Shown piece by piece: positions 7,522-17,302 of a DNA stretch of 56,331 nucleotides. The stretch comes from a virus, in IMG/VR virus record IMGVR_UViG_3300038426_000018, positions 1-56,331 of that record; one strand, written 5' to 3'. How positions within the stretch are numbered: position 1 is the first letter of the stretch; the number at the start of each line of letters is the position of its first letter. A program made the translations under genes and the position numbers. The notes below the pieces were generated by a model. That model saw only the letters and a list, made by a program, of their open reading frames with translations. It did no database searches and was not told the origin of the DNA.

Positions 7522-10056
7522 ATGGGAAGCACCGACGCCTTACGCATCTTGACCCAGATGGACATCGGCCCGATCCTGTCGGGAATGAACGGGGCCGCCG
7601 ACGCGGTTACTTCTGGAACCGGCAGGATGAACGCCGACTTCCAGAAAATGCAGGCTCAATTCGAGTCGACCGTCGCGGGCATGAGGGCCGAAGCCGAGCA
7701 GCTGCAGGCCCGAGTCGCGGAACTCGAAGCCCAACTCGCGAACGTGGGCAAGCGCGGGATCTCAAGCGCGACCGAAGCCCGACACGCCATGCGGGGCCTG
7801 GGCGAGGAAATAGGCATCCACATGCCTCGCTTCGTTTCCACCTTCCTGTCCTCCTTGGGTCCGGTCGCCACGGTCGCGGCCGCCGCCTTCACCCCGATCG
7901 CGATCGTCGGAATGATTCAAGTCCTCGGGCAGATCCCCGGCGCGATCGAGAAGGGCATCAGTTCGCTGCGCGGTTGGGACGCCGAAGCCAAGAAGACTTT
8001 CGAGGACTCGCAGGCCCACATCATCGCGATGACCCGCGCCATGATCGACGGCGCGAATTCCATCTCCAAGGCGCAGGCCACGGCCGGGAAAAGCGGCCTG
8101 GTCCGAACGGCCGCAGAGAAGGAAGCCCTCGACAAGGAGATCGCCAACTACGAGAAATACCAGACGACCCTGAAGGCCCAACTGTCCGCGTCTGAAAACG
8201 TGAAGAAGTCGATCGAGGTTTCCTGGAAAGGAATCGGCAGCGAAATGCTGCACGCGTTCGAGGGGATGCCCTCGCCGGAATCCTCGAAACTTTTCCTGCG
8301 GCCTTTCATGGGACCCGAACTCGACCAGGCGAAGACGAACATCGGAAACCTGAAGAAGCAGATCGAGGACCTCGACCTCACGTTGGTTCGGCTGCGGGCG
8401 CAGGCCAAGATCGTTCCGATCGAATCCGCAGGAGAGAGCGCCAAGGAGATCGACGAAACCAAGGACGCCAAGATCACCGCCGACCATCAGGCCGCGCTTG
8501 CCAAGGTCGAAACCGACAAAGCCGCGTTGGAAGAAGAACGACGCTTGAACAAAGTGACCCTGGACGAGTACGTCGCCCAGGCGAAAGCGATCGCCGCGCA
8601 GGAACTCGCGATCAACCTGGCGACGATCAACCAGAAACGCGCCCAGGCCCGCGCCGAAGAGAAGACGGTCGGGACTCCTGCAGGCCCGAAGATGGAAGCC
8701 CTCCGGGGCGAAGAAGTCGCGGCGCGGGAAACGACGGCCCGCGAGGTTCAGAAGATCGAAACGACGGCTGCGGCCGAGCGGATCACTCTGAACGAAAACG
8801 AAACCAAGGCCCGGATAGAAAACCAGAAGCGGTACCAGCTCGCCGTCGTCGCCGGCGAAGAGGAAGTGATCAAGGAACAGTACGCCGCGCACCAGATTTC
8901 GGCGGCGCAGGAGACGGCCCGGTTGACCGGCGTGGCCGACCAGAGGTTCGGAATCGAGAGGGCCGCGCTCGTGAAGGAAGTCGAGGAAGCGGGGAAGCAG
9001 GGCGAGAAGAAACGGGCGCTGTTGATAACCCTGCTCGGGCAACTGCAGACCCTAGAAGTGGAACACGCGAACTCTGTGCAGGCTATCAAGGCCGAGGGTA
9101 CGCGAAAGGAAATAGCAGACCGTCAGATCGCCGAAGAGATCGCGTTGCGCGACGCCGAGGAAACGGCCGCGATGGAGTTGAAGTACGCACAGTTCGTCGA
9201 CGCGCAGAAACTCAAAAGCCATCAGATCTCGATGAGCCAGTACGCGAAGGATCAGCAGGCCGCGCTCGACAAAAACTTCAACGACATGCGGACCGCCATG
9301 GACAAGTGGATCGCTTTCATGGAAGCCAACAACGAGAAGGGCACGCGGCAATACCAGATGGCCCTGGCGAAGCGAAAGGAACTCTACCAGAAATACATTC
9401 TGGATTCGGAGAAACTGACGGCCCAACTCAACGCGAAAGAGCAGGCGGCCATCCTTCAAATGCAATCGCTGTGGAACGGCGCGTTCACCCAATGGATCAC
9501 GGGGCACGAAACCCTGGCGAAGGCGGTCGTGAAAGCCTGGGACACGATGCTGGTCGGGATCGTCAACAACCTCCTGAAGATGCTCGAACAAATGTTGGTG
9601 AACTACGCCATGCAGAAAGCGGCTTCGAGTAAAAACATCCTGCAGCAGGCCAAGGAAGCGGCCGCGAAAGCCTACAACGCGATGGCGGGCATCCCTTACG
9701 TCGGCCCCGTTCTCGGCGCTGCGGCTGCGGCGGCCGTGTTCGCGGGCGTGATGGCTTTCGGTACGGCGGCGAAAGGCGCGGTGGCTCCCGAGGACATGAT
9801 GATGTTTCAGCACGCGAAGGAAATGACTTTGCCGGCGCACCTGTCCACGGGCGTCGAGGCCATGGTGAAAGCCTACACCTCCGGAGCGGGCGCGGGAGGA
9901 CCGGCGGCCATGCGAGGCCCCGCTCCCACGATCAACTACCAGCCCACGGTGTACGGTGAGAAACAGTGGGCGAAGAAAATGCTTCGTCAGCACTCCGACG
10001 AACTCGGTGCGATCGTCCAACAACTGATGCGCGACGGAAAAGTTCGCGCCTATTGA
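7522..10056 (+). CDS. Tail tape measure protein
   Basis: This 844-residue protein follows the chaperones. The first 90 residues contain heptad-like helices (MNADFQKMQAQFESTVAGMR). A hydrophobic stretch follows near 103-145 (VATVAAAAFTPIAIVGMIQVL), then long Ala/Glu/Lys/Gln-rich coiled coils, and a second Ala/Gly-rich hydrophobic segment late in the protein (GPVLGAAAAAAVFAGVMAFG). This is the usual layout of tape measure proteins, which set tail length, fill the tube lumen and help DNA cross the membrane. With the usual ratio of about 0.15 nm per residue, the tail would be roughly 125 nm long (inference). No lytic domain is evident. Confidence 0.9.
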   Translation: MGSTDALRILTQMDIGPILSGMNGAADAVTSGTGRMNADFQKMQAQFESTVAGMRAEAEQLQARVAELEAQLANVGKRGISSATEARHAMRGLGEEIGIHMPRFVSTFLSSLGPVATVAAAAFTPIAIVGMIQVLGQIPGAIEKGISSLRGWDAEAKKTFEDSQAHIIAMTRAMIDGANSISKAQATAGKSGLVRTAAEKEALDKEIANYEKYQTTLKAQLSASENVKKSIEVSWKGIGSEMLHAFEGMPSPESSKLFLRPFMGPELDQAKTNIGNLKKQIEDLDLTLVRLRAQAKIVPIESAGESAKEIDETKDAKITADHQAALAKVETDKAALEEERRLNKVTLDEYVAQAKAIAAQELAINLATINQKRAQARAEEKTVGTPAGPKMEALRGEEVAARETTAREVQKIETTAAAERITLNENETKARIENQKRYQLAVVAGEEEVIKEQYAAHQISAAQETARLTGVADQRFGIERAALVKEVEEAGKQGEKKRALLITLLGQLQTLEVEHANSVQAIKAEGTRKEIADRQIAEEIALRDAEETAAMELKYAQFVDAQKLKSHQISMSQYAKDQQAALDKNFNDMRTAMDKWIAFMEANNEKGTRQYQMALAKRKELYQKYILDSEKLTAQLNAKEQAAILQMQSLWNGAFTQWITGHETLAKAVVKAWDTMLVGIVNNLLKMLEQMLVNYAMQKAASSKNILQQAKEAAAKAYNAMAGIPYVGPVLGAAAAAAVFAGVMAFGTAAKGAVAPEDMMMFQHAKEMTLPAHLSTGVEAMVKAYTSGAGAGGPAAMRGPAPTINYQPTVYGEKQWAKKMLRQHSDELGAIVQQLMRDGKVRAY

Positions 10057-10062
10057 GGCGTC

Positions 10063-10791
10063 ATGAGCAACGACGTTTACCCGAACGCGGTACGAGGCTT
10101 GACTTTCACGGTGGTTCGAGCTCCGGAATTTTCCACCGTCGTTCACTCGGCCCCGAACTTTCAGCAGACCCGAATCAGGCAGGCGGCCAACCCGCGCTGG
10201 CATTGGGAATTGAAGTACGATTATTTGAAAAACATCCCGACCGACCTGGCGCCGACCCTGACGCAAACGGACCTGGCGACCCTCTTCGGTTTCTTCCTCG
10301 GGCACTGCGGCGAGTGGGACGACTTCGTTTTCAACGACGCGCAGACGCCGGACAACTCGGTCGGACCCGCCCTGATAGCGGGGAATCCGAACCCGAACGC
10401 GCAACTGCAACTCCTGCAGGACAGCGAAACGTCGGTTTGGTATTCGCCGATCCAAAGGAATTTCGGCGGCTGGTTCCTCGAAGACATCGCGGACCTGAAC
10501 GGCGCGATCGCCGTGTACGACAACAAGGTGCTGAAGACGTTGAACACTCACTACCAGGTCCTCGGACCCGGACTCGCGATCCCCGGATACTCGTTCGCCG
10601 GCAAGTACCTCGAATGGCTTTACACGCCGACGGGTCCGATCAACGTCGCGTTCAATTTCTATTTCCGCGTCCACTACGAAATGGACCGCCTGGACTTCGA
10701 AAAATTCATGGACCGGCTTTGGACGGGCGGGGGACAGCGGGGCGGCAGTTCCATTAAAATCGAAACGTCGAGGATATACATCCCGTCATGA
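10063..10791 (+). CDS. DUF2460-type distal tail protein
   Basis: This 242-residue protein begins with the family-like pattern YPNAVRGLTFTVVRAPEFST followed by an aromatic segment (WHWELKYDYL) and a central FFLGHCGEWDDFVFND. These resemble DUF2460 proteins, the distal tail ring in phages and gene transfer agents that carry a DUF2163 gene next. It follows the tape measure gene and overlaps the DUF2163 gene by ATGA at 10788. It probably forms the adaptor between tube and tip. Confidence 0.75.
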   Translation: MSNDVYPNAVRGLTFTVVRAPEFSTVVHSAPNFQQTRIRQAANPRWHWELKYDYLKNIPTDLAPTLTQTDLATLFGFFLGHCGEWDDFVFNDAQTPDNSVGPALIAGNPNPNAQLQLLQDSETSVWYSPIQRNFGGWFLEDIADLNGAIAVYDNKVLKTLNTHYQVLGPGLAIPGYSFAGKYLEWLYTPTGPINVAFNFYFRVHYEMDRLDFEKFMDRLWTGGGQRGGSSIKIETSRIYIPS

Positions 10792-11714
10792 AAAGAGTCA
10801 TCAACGGAAAGAACATCGACACGACGACCTCGGTGATCGCGTGGTTGAAGTCCATCAACAACCCGATGATCTGCTGCCTGTACCTCATCGGGGAAGTGGA
10901 CGACCCGGACGCGCTGTTCCTCACCGATTGGGATTCGCCCTTGCGCTATTCGCTTTACGGGACCTTCTGGCCCGCCGTGATCTCCCGCGCCCAGGTCCCG
11001 AGTAAGATCGGTTTCGAGGTCGCGAAGCTGCAGGTCAGTTACTCTCCGAAGTCGGCCCCGACTCAGTCCATGGCGACTGCGGACCCTTACCAGCGGGCGC
11101 AGGAAAGTTTCTACGACGATTGGCCGATGCGGATCTGGAATTGCTACATGCCCACGCGCGGCGACGCGAACACGTACGGGTGTTCGGAACTCTTCGGAGG
11201 CCGGATCGGGGACACCGAAATCGACCGCGGCGAAATCCGTTTCGCCTGCACGAGCTTCCTGGACGTGGTCAACCAGATGGTACCGGCCCAGGTGATCGAG
11301 ATCACGAACCCGATGGCTGCGGCCACGGGCGCTGTTCCTCCTCCGGGCATGTCGCAGATCCCGCAGTTCAACGTGATCGCCGGCAGCACGCAGACGGAAC
11401 TGATCTGCGATTGCACCTGGCCCGACGCGCACCACCTTTTCGCGGACGATTCGTTGCACAACGGCTTCATCGTTTTCAACAAGGCCCCAGGCGCGACTCT
11501 CGGCGGGCAATGGTCGGGGATCCAGAACAACAGGACGATCAACGTCGGAGGGAACAACTACAACGCGATCACCCTGTACGCGCGGATGCCCTTCGCGCCG
11601 ACTCCCGGATCGGACACCTTTTATCTTTCGGGCAAAGCGCCCGTCAACCAGGGAGACCAGGGCGCGGACTATTACGGCTTCCCGTATCTGCCCATGCCGG
11701 AGTCGAGCATATGA
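10788..11714 (+). CDS. DUF2163/BR0599-type tail tip hub protein
   Basis: This 308-residue protein sits between DUF2460 and NlpC/P60 genes, exactly where DUF2163 hub proteins are found. Residues 1 to about 160 carry the N-terminal pattern with LYLIGEVDDPDALFLTDWDS and a beta-rich body. The end has a YYGFPYLPMPESS tail. Cysteines occur in several strands (NPMICCLYL, LICDCTW), and related hubs in some gene transfer agents bind an iron-sulphur cluster through such residues. That function is not shown here. It overlaps both neighbours by ATGA. Confidence 0.75.
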   Translation: MKRVINGKNIDTTTSVIAWLKSINNPMICCLYLIGEVDDPDALFLTDWDSPLRYSLYGTFWPAVISRAQVPSKIGFEVAKLQVSYSPKSAPTQSMATADPYQRAQESFYDDWPMRIWNCYMPTRGDANTYGCSELFGGRIGDTEIDRGEIRFACTSFLDVVNQMVPAQVIEITNPMAAATGAVPPPGMSQIPQFNVIAGSTQTELICDCTWPDAHHLFADDSLHNGFIVFNKAPGATLGGQWSGIQNNRTINVGGNNYNAITLYARMPFAPTPGSDTFYLSGKAPVNQGDQGADYYGFPYLPMPESSI

Positions 11715-12181
11715 CCGAAGACGAGCTCCGAAAGAAAGTGATCGAAGAAGCCTTGACCTGGCTCGGGACTCCTTACCACATCGGAGCGAGGATCAAAGGA
11801 GTCGGGGCCGATTGCGCGACGTTCATCCTGCAGGTGTTCGTCGACTCCGGGATCTTCACCGACGAACGGCTCGGGAATTTCTCGGGCGATTGGTGGTGCC
11901 ACGCGACCGACGAGAAATACGCGATCCACGTTTTAAGGCACGCCCACAAGGTCCTCGAATCCGTCTGCTATCGGTCGCTGAAGATAAAGCCTGGGAGCAT
12001 CGTCCTCGGGAGAGTCACCAGGTCGAAGGTGCTGAACCACGGCGCGATCGTGATCGACTATCCGAAAGCGATCCATTGCATCGCCCCGCGCGTGTGCTTG
12101 ACGAACCTGTCGATCGACGCGCTTTGGTCCTACGTTCCCATCGAAGTGTTTGATCCTTTCCAGGAAAGGAAACCGGAATGA
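11711..12181 (+). CDS. NlpC/P60 peptidoglycan peptidase of the tail tip
   Basis: This 156-residue protein is a single NlpC/P60 domain. It has the family opening ALTWLGTPYHIGARIKGVGADC, given here as residues 15-35 with catalytic Cys35 in GADC, the general base region LNHGAIVI (His110), and a third polar residue near His122. Tail-associated enzymes of this family cut peptide stems of peptidoglycan during DNA entry. No signal peptide is present, as expected for a virion component. Its position between the DUF2163 hub and the giant hub gene is conserved among related phages. Confidence 0.85.
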   Translation: MTEDELRKKVIEEALTWLGTPYHIGARIKGVGADCATFILQVFVDSGIFTDERLGNFSGDWWCHATDEKYAIHVLRHAHKVLESVCYRSLKIKPGSIVLGRVTRSKVLNHGAIVIDYPKAIHCIAPRVCLTNLSIDALWSYVPIEVFDPFQERKPE

Positions 12182-15100
12182 GTCTCGGGAAGGCAAACAA
12201 CGCGGCCGTTCGGCCTTCGGGCCTGGGAACCCAACTGCAGTCGTCGACGTACGGTTCTGTGATCCCGACCATCATCGGGCGAACGCGCACGACCATGTCG
12301 TTGATCTGGTGCAACAACCTGCAGCAGCACGGCGGCTCGGGCAAGAAAGGCAAAGCGGGAGGAGGGAAGAAAGGCAGCGCCACCACGTACACCGAGGCCG
12401 TGGACTTCCTCCTCGGGTCGAACCCGATCGTCAGCCCGCTGCAGATCTGGGCGGATCAAGATCAAAACTATCTTCTCAACTTCACGGCGCACACTTCCAT
12501 CTGCGTGTCGGGCGGTTCCGAAACGGTTTCGTTCGTCGACAACCGTTTCTATTGCATCCTCGGCGTGTCGCTCATGACGAAGTACGACGTCACGTTCGAC
12601 GATTACGGAGGAGGAGGGCCGCAGGAGTTCTCCAACCTCTTCGACCAAACCCCGCTTTGGAACGCGGCGACCGCAGGCCCCGACCCGACGAATCCGACGG
12701 CGTATCGCAAATGGCCCTTCTGTTTCTACTGGCTTCCCGGCTCCGGGCCTTCGATAAAAATTCCGGCGATCCCGCTCGGACTTTTCGACCCGTTCGTGAA
12801 CGACCCCGGATACATGCGCGTGACGATCTACTACGCTCAGTTGCAGCCGGGAAAACAAAGCCCGGTCGCGCAACTGCGCCTCGGGTTCGAGCCTCAACTC
12901 GGAGAAGGAAACGAGTACAGCGGGTTCGAGGACCAGCAACTCATCTATCCTCCTTTCGCCGGACTCGGATCTCCGAACTTGGACCTCGGCGGCGGCGGTC
13001 TCATTCCGAACATACGGCTCGAAGTCGTCGGGTCGTTTCCTTACTACAGCACCGGCGACGCCGAACACGCGGACATGGTCGAGGACATTTTCAAGGCCGC
13101 CCAAGCGCAGGCCGCCTACGGGTTGGCCCAGGCCCGCACTTCCCTGCAACGGGGCCTGCAGTGTTACGAGTTTCCGGGAGCCACGCAAAAGAAAGCCTAC
13201 GCTTGCGCCGACGGAACGAAGTCGCCCATGCAAGCGCCGGTGTTCGATCTCGGCTGCGGCTCCGGGGTCCTCCTCGCGGCCGCGAGCGCGGCTTCGGGTT
13301 GGAGTGCGGCCGCCACGATTTCAGACGACGCCGGACACGTTTGGAACGCGCTGGTGCCCGACCAGCGATCGGCGCAACGGCAGATCTGGTACGCCCTGCC
13401 CGACGACGTGGGGAACGCCGCGATCGACCCGGTGGCGTTGAACCTGGCGGGAGCGAACGCCGACTTGCAACTCCTCGAGATCTCGGGTTTAGATTCGGCC
13501 GCCCTCGACGCGTACCAGGTTTATCAGTCAACGGGATCCGGAGGGCAGACGAGCCTGACGGGTTCCATCACCACGACGAACGACCCGGGGAAGCCCGCGT
13601 ACATCGTCGCGTGGGTGTTCTCCGCGAGCCCGATGGACCCGACCAAGTGGAAGCCTCGAACCCCGTTGAAAGTTTTGATCGCTCCTCAAACCGGAAGCCT
13701 GCAGCGGAGCGATTACGCGATCGTGCGCAACCCCGGCACGTACTCGTTCACCTACGACCTCGCCGGAACGATGGGAGACTCCCAAGAGTGGACGTTGGTT
13801 CTCGTCGCCCTGAAGGCGACCCAACCGGCAAGCTACGCGAAGCCGCTGCAGAACATCCTCGACGACGACACGCTGGACCTGTGCCGTTTGCAATGCAGGG
13901 CGAACGGCCTGAAGGGAAGCCTTTGCATGGACTCCCAGAAGAAGGCTTCGGATTGGTTGGGAGACATCTACACGGCGATGAACGCCGCGCCCGTGTGGTC
14001 GGGCTTCCGGTTGAAATCCATTCCGCTCTCCGAAGTCTCAGCCGTAGGCAACGGGGCTGTATATACAGCTCCGACGGCGAGCGGACCCGTCGTGGACCTG
14101 GGCGAATCCGATTTCGTCGCGGACCCAGGCCAGCCGATGATCACGATCAAGCACAAGGCCCGCGTCGACTCTCCCAACCTCCTGCAGATGCAGCATCCGA
14201 ACCGCGCCAGCAACTACGTCGACATCAACACGTCGGACCCTTACGCCGGTTCGATCGCCAACTACGGGACGCGCAAGAGCTCGCCCGTGGTCAACCGGAC
14301 CGTTCAGGACGACACGATCGCGCGGATGCTCCTCGGGATCATGACTCGCCGGCAGAACGTGCTGCGCAACGATTACCAGTTCACCCTGCAGGGCCGTTGG
14401 AAGCTGCTGGAAGCGATGGACCTCGTCACCATCAGCGATTCGATCCTCGGGCTTTATTACTTCCCCGTTCGCCTGAAGGAAGCCAACGAAAACAAGGAAC
14501 ACGACGTCGAGTGCATAGCCGAGCCTTTCGTCTACGGCCTGCACGCGCCGATCGAGGCTTCCATCACCGACCACGTTCCTTACGATCCGGGAAAGCTGCA
14601 CGTGCCCGACAGCGTGAACGCGCCCGCCTTCATCGAGGCCGTCGCCGGAATGGAGGACTCGCCCACGGGTCCGGAACTCTGGATCGGGATCTCGGACGCA
14701 GATCCTTTGTACGGCGCGTGTCAGGTTTACGTTTCGACCGACGGCGGGACCTCCTACAAACTCCTGGGGTCCGCGATCGGCAACGCGGTCACCGGCGCGG
14801 TCCAAACCGAATGGCCCGGAGGACAGGACCCCGACACGACGAACGACCTGCACGTGGACCTCACCGAATCGCTCGGCGCTTTGCTCTCGTACGGGATCGC
14901 GGACGAGGACGCGTTCGTCTATCCTTGTTACGTCGAGGGCGGCTCGGCCGAGGTTCCTTACGAGGTCATGTCCTACGCGGTCGCAGATCCCACGGGCGCG
15001 AACAAGTACGCGCTGAAGGCCACCGGAGGAGGAAACCACCTTCGGCGCGGCGCGTTCTTCACGGCGATCGCGGACCACCCGGTCGGGAAGCGTTTCGTTT

Positions 15101-16731
15101 TTCTCGACCCCACGTCCAAAGGAATTTTCAAATTCGCGCTGGACCCGACCTGGATCGGGCAGACGTTGTATTTCAAATTCCCCGCGATCAACAAATACGG
15201 CTTCGGCCTGCAGGACCTCTCGGACTGCACGGCCTATCCTTTCACGCCCTTGGGAATCTGGAAGGCGGTCATCCAGACCAACGCGCCCGATCAGATTTGG
15301 AGGATCGGCGTTCTGCGCGGCGACAACATCCTGTTCGGATGCCTGGCGAGGAAGAACAACGCTGACGTGGACGAAGCCGAATTCCGGGCCTCGCTCGTTC
15401 CGATCGGAACCACGGTCGATCACGTCGACATGCGGCTGCCGGCAGAAGGAGGGACGTTCGTCCCGGACGGCGTCACGAAGTATTCGGTCACGGGCATCAA
15501 ATCGACCTGGGCCGGGGCGCATTGGGTGATCTTCTTCACCACGCATCGGGGCCAGTGGTATTACACGTTCCGGCTTCACAGCCAATCGGGCGGGTGGTCG
15601 AACTGGACCGAGGGCAACCTCGTGCCTCAGTACGTGGTCGACTACGTCAACACGGAGCAAAGCAGCCTGGTCGATTCGGGTCCTCCTGCAGGCTGGACCG
15701 TTCAGGTGATCGCGGGTCCGATCGACGGCACTTGTCAGGTCGTGGCGAGCCGACCCGCGACGAACGGCCACCGGATTCCCTTCGTTGAATTCCAGGTCCG
15801 CGACGCTTCGTCCTCTGGTGCATGGCGGGGCCTGGACGAAGACGCGGGCGCGGCCGCCACTTACTACGACGGCTCGGGAGTTTCTCACACGTACGACCCG
15901 GTCAATCAAACTCTGACCCGCGACGACGCGACGCCCTTCGGACTCAGCGGCGACAAGGCGTACATGCTCATCTACGATCAACGCGCGGGTCTGTTCAACA
16001 AGCAATACTGCGATTGGGGCGGCCTTTCGATCGGGCAAGTTTCCGGCAGCGTCATAAGCGGGTTGACCATCCAGTTTTCGTTCGCGCCCACGGGCGGGCT
16101 TTACCACAACGTCCGGATAAAAATAATCCGCGCGCCCTGGGATTGGAACGACTCGAACCCGACGAACGACGACGGATTCCAAGGCATCAACGGGTACAAC
16201 GGCCTGCAACTTTGGGATCAACCCTCGGCCGGAGACTTGAGCAGCCGGACCTTCACGAGCGCACCGTTTCAGATCCCCGCAGGAAAAACTTTGCAGGACA
16301 TGCAGGGCCGCGTTTGGTTCGCCAACTATTATTCCTTCAGCGACGACGCCACCGTTTCGCCCTCGCCTTCTCCGGACGCCCCGACGGGTCCGAGTTTCAT
16401 CACGTATCTCACCGACGCGCCCGTCGTGAATGTCGACTGCAGCCAGGGGCCTTTGTTCAAATTGAAGCTGACGGGCAACCACGCGCTCGGGACCCTGACG
16501 AACATGTACGACGGCGAGTTGATAGGAATCGTGCTCCAACAGGACGTGGTCGGCACCCGCACGTTCAGCCTCGCGTCGAGCACTCCTTCGGTCCGCTTTG
16601 GAACTCAGGTCAAGTCGAGCGATTACGTTTTGTCGACGACGCCCGGAGCGCAAGATTATTTGATCCTGTGTTACTGCGCGGCCGACAACGTCTTCGACGT
16701 GGTTTCCTTCACTCCGGGATACGGTGCATGA
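12178..16731 (+). CDS. Giant tail tip / central hub protein (J-like)
   Basis: This 1517-residue protein is the largest in the genome. It starts by ATGA overlap with the peptidase. The first 70 residues contain a glycine-lysine loop (GSGKKGKAGGGKKGS), typical of the entry into J-like tip proteins. The long middle is beta-rich, and the later part contains Ig or fibronectin-like segments (for example GVTKYSVTGIKSTW and SFAPTGGLYHNVRIKI). The C-terminal 100 residues resemble a lectin-like carbohydrate-binding end. It is the likely host-recognition spike or baseplate hub. It is followed by two beta-propeller genes that may extend it. Confidence 0.75.
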   Translation: MSLGKANNAAVRPSGLGTQLQSSTYGSVIPTIIGRTRTTMSLIWCNNLQQHGGSGKKGKAGGGKKGSATTYTEAVDFLLGSNPIVSPLQIWADQDQNYLLNFTAHTSICVSGGSETVSFVDNRFYCILGVSLMTKYDVTFDDYGGGGPQEFSNLFDQTPLWNAATAGPDPTNPTAYRKWPFCFYWLPGSGPSIKIPAIPLGLFDPFVNDPGYMRVTIYYAQLQPGKQSPVAQLRLGFEPQLGEGNEYSGFEDQQLIYPPFAGLGSPNLDLGGGGLIPNIRLEVVGSFPYYSTGDAEHADMVEDIFKAAQAQAAYGLAQARTSLQRGLQCYEFPGATQKKAYACADGTKSPMQAPVFDLGCGSGVLLAAASAASGWSAAATISDDAGHVWNALVPDQRSAQRQIWYALPDDVGNAAIDPVALNLAGANADLQLLEISGLDSAALDAYQVYQSTGSGGQTSLTGSITTTNDPGKPAYIVAWVFSASPMDPTKWKPRTPLKVLIAPQTGSLQRSDYAIVRNPGTYSFTYDLAGTMGDSQEWTLVLVALKATQPASYAKPLQNILDDDTLDLCRLQCRANGLKGSLCMDSQKKASDWLGDIYTAMNAAPVWSGFRLKSIPLSEVSAVGNGAVYTAPTASGPVVDLGESDFVADPGQPMITIKHKARVDSPNLLQMQHPNRASNYVDINTSDPYAGSIANYGTRKSSPVVNRTVQDDTIARMLLGIMTRRQNVLRNDYQFTLQGRWKLLEAMDLVTISDSILGLYYFPVRLKEANENKEHDVECIAEPFVYGLHAPIEASITDHVPYDPGKLHVPDSVNAPAFIEAVAGMEDSPTGPELWIGISDADPLYGACQVYVSTDGGTSYKLLGSAIGNAVTGAVQTEWPGGQDPDTTNDLHVDLTESLGALLSYGIADEDAFVYPCYVEGGSAEVPYEVMSYAVADPTGANKYALKATGGGNHLRRGAFFTAIADHPVGKRFVFLDPTSKGIFKFALDPTWIGQTLYFKFPAINKYGFGLQDLSDCTAYPFTPLGIWKAVIQTNAPDQIWRIGVLRGDNILFGCLARKNNADVDEAEFRASLVPIGTTVDHVDMRLPAEGGTFVPDGVTKYSVTGIKSTWAGAHWVIFFTTHRGQWYYTFRLHSQSGGWSNWTEGNLVPQYVVDYVNTEQSSLVDSGPPAGWTVQVIAGPIDGTCQVVASRPATNGHRIPFVEFQVRDASSSGAWRGLDEDAGAAATYYDGSGVSHTYDPVNQTLTRDDATPFGLSGDKAYMLIYDQRAGLFNKQYCDWGGLSIGQVSGSVISGLTIQFSFAPTGGLYHNVRIKIIRAPWDWNDSNPTNDDGFQGINGYNGLQLWDQPSAGDLSSRTFTSAPFQIPAGKTLQDMQGRVWFANYYSFSDDATVSPSPSPDAPTGPSFITYLTDAPVVNVDCSQGPLFKLKLTGNHALGTLTNMYDGELIGIVLQQDVVGTRTFSLASSTPSVRFGTQVKSSDYVLSTTPGAQDYLILCYCAADNVFDVVSFTPGYGA

Positions 16732-17294
16732 GCGACTGGATCGAACGCCAACCCGCAGGAGCGGTCGACAAACTTTGGGATTGCCTCGCCGGCAGCGGCG
16801 ACGGAATGACCCTCATAGTTTGCGCGGCGAATTCCCGGATCTGGGTTTCCACGAATCGCGGTATTTCCTGGACCGAAGTCCAACCGGCCGGGAACGTGTC
16901 GCGGAATTGGCACGCGGTGGCCTGCAGCGCGAACGGCGCGGTGATGATGGCGGCCTGCATCAGCACCAACGGCCGCCTTTACGTTTCCACCAACACCGGG
17001 TCTTCCTGGTCGGAAGTCCAACCGGCCGGGGCCGCCGATAAAAACTGGATGACCTGCGCCGTCAGCGGAGACGGCCAAACCATGTTGGCGGGAATATACA
17101 CGGGGCGGCTTTATCTTTCCACGAACCAGGGATCGAGTTGGTCCGAGGTTCAACCGGCCGGGGCCGTGAGCGCGATGTGGACCTCCTGCGCGATTAATTC
17201 CGACGGGACCAAAATGATCTGCTGCGCCCAGACGGGGCGCGTTTGGGTTTCCACAAATCAGGGCGGCGCGTGGACCGAGGCCGTTCCTTTTTAG
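16728..17294 (+). CDS. Beta-propeller (BNR/Asp-box) tail fibre protein
   Basis: This 188-residue protein is built from four repeats of about 45 residues. Each has a strand with SxDG or SANG, an (R/L)(I/L)xVSTN turn, an Asp-box-like STNxGxSW motif, and a closing xEVQPAGxxxxxW. Four blades are too few for a closed propeller, so it may oligomerise or pair with the next gene product, which carries the same repeat. No sialidase catalytic residues can be assigned, so receptor binding is more likely than hydrolysis. It overlaps the hub gene by ATGA. Confidence 0.75.
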   Translation: MSDWIERQPAGAVDKLWDCLAGSGDGMTLIVCAANSRIWVSTNRGISWTEVQPAGNVSRNWHAVACSANGAVMMAACISTNGRLYVSTNTGSSWSEVQPAGAADKNWMTCAVSGDGQTMLAGIYTGRLYLSTNQGSSWSEVQPAGAVSAMWTSCAINSDGTKMICCAQTGRVWVSTNQGGAWTEAVPF

Positions 17295-17302
17295 AGGGCT
17301 AA

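Noticed and set aside
14038-16653. Very long open frame on the minus strand (871 codons) opposite the tail hub gene
   Set aside because: It mirrors the high-G+C codon pattern of the + strand gene, is Arg/Asp/Val-rich without domains, and all convincing genes are on the + strand.
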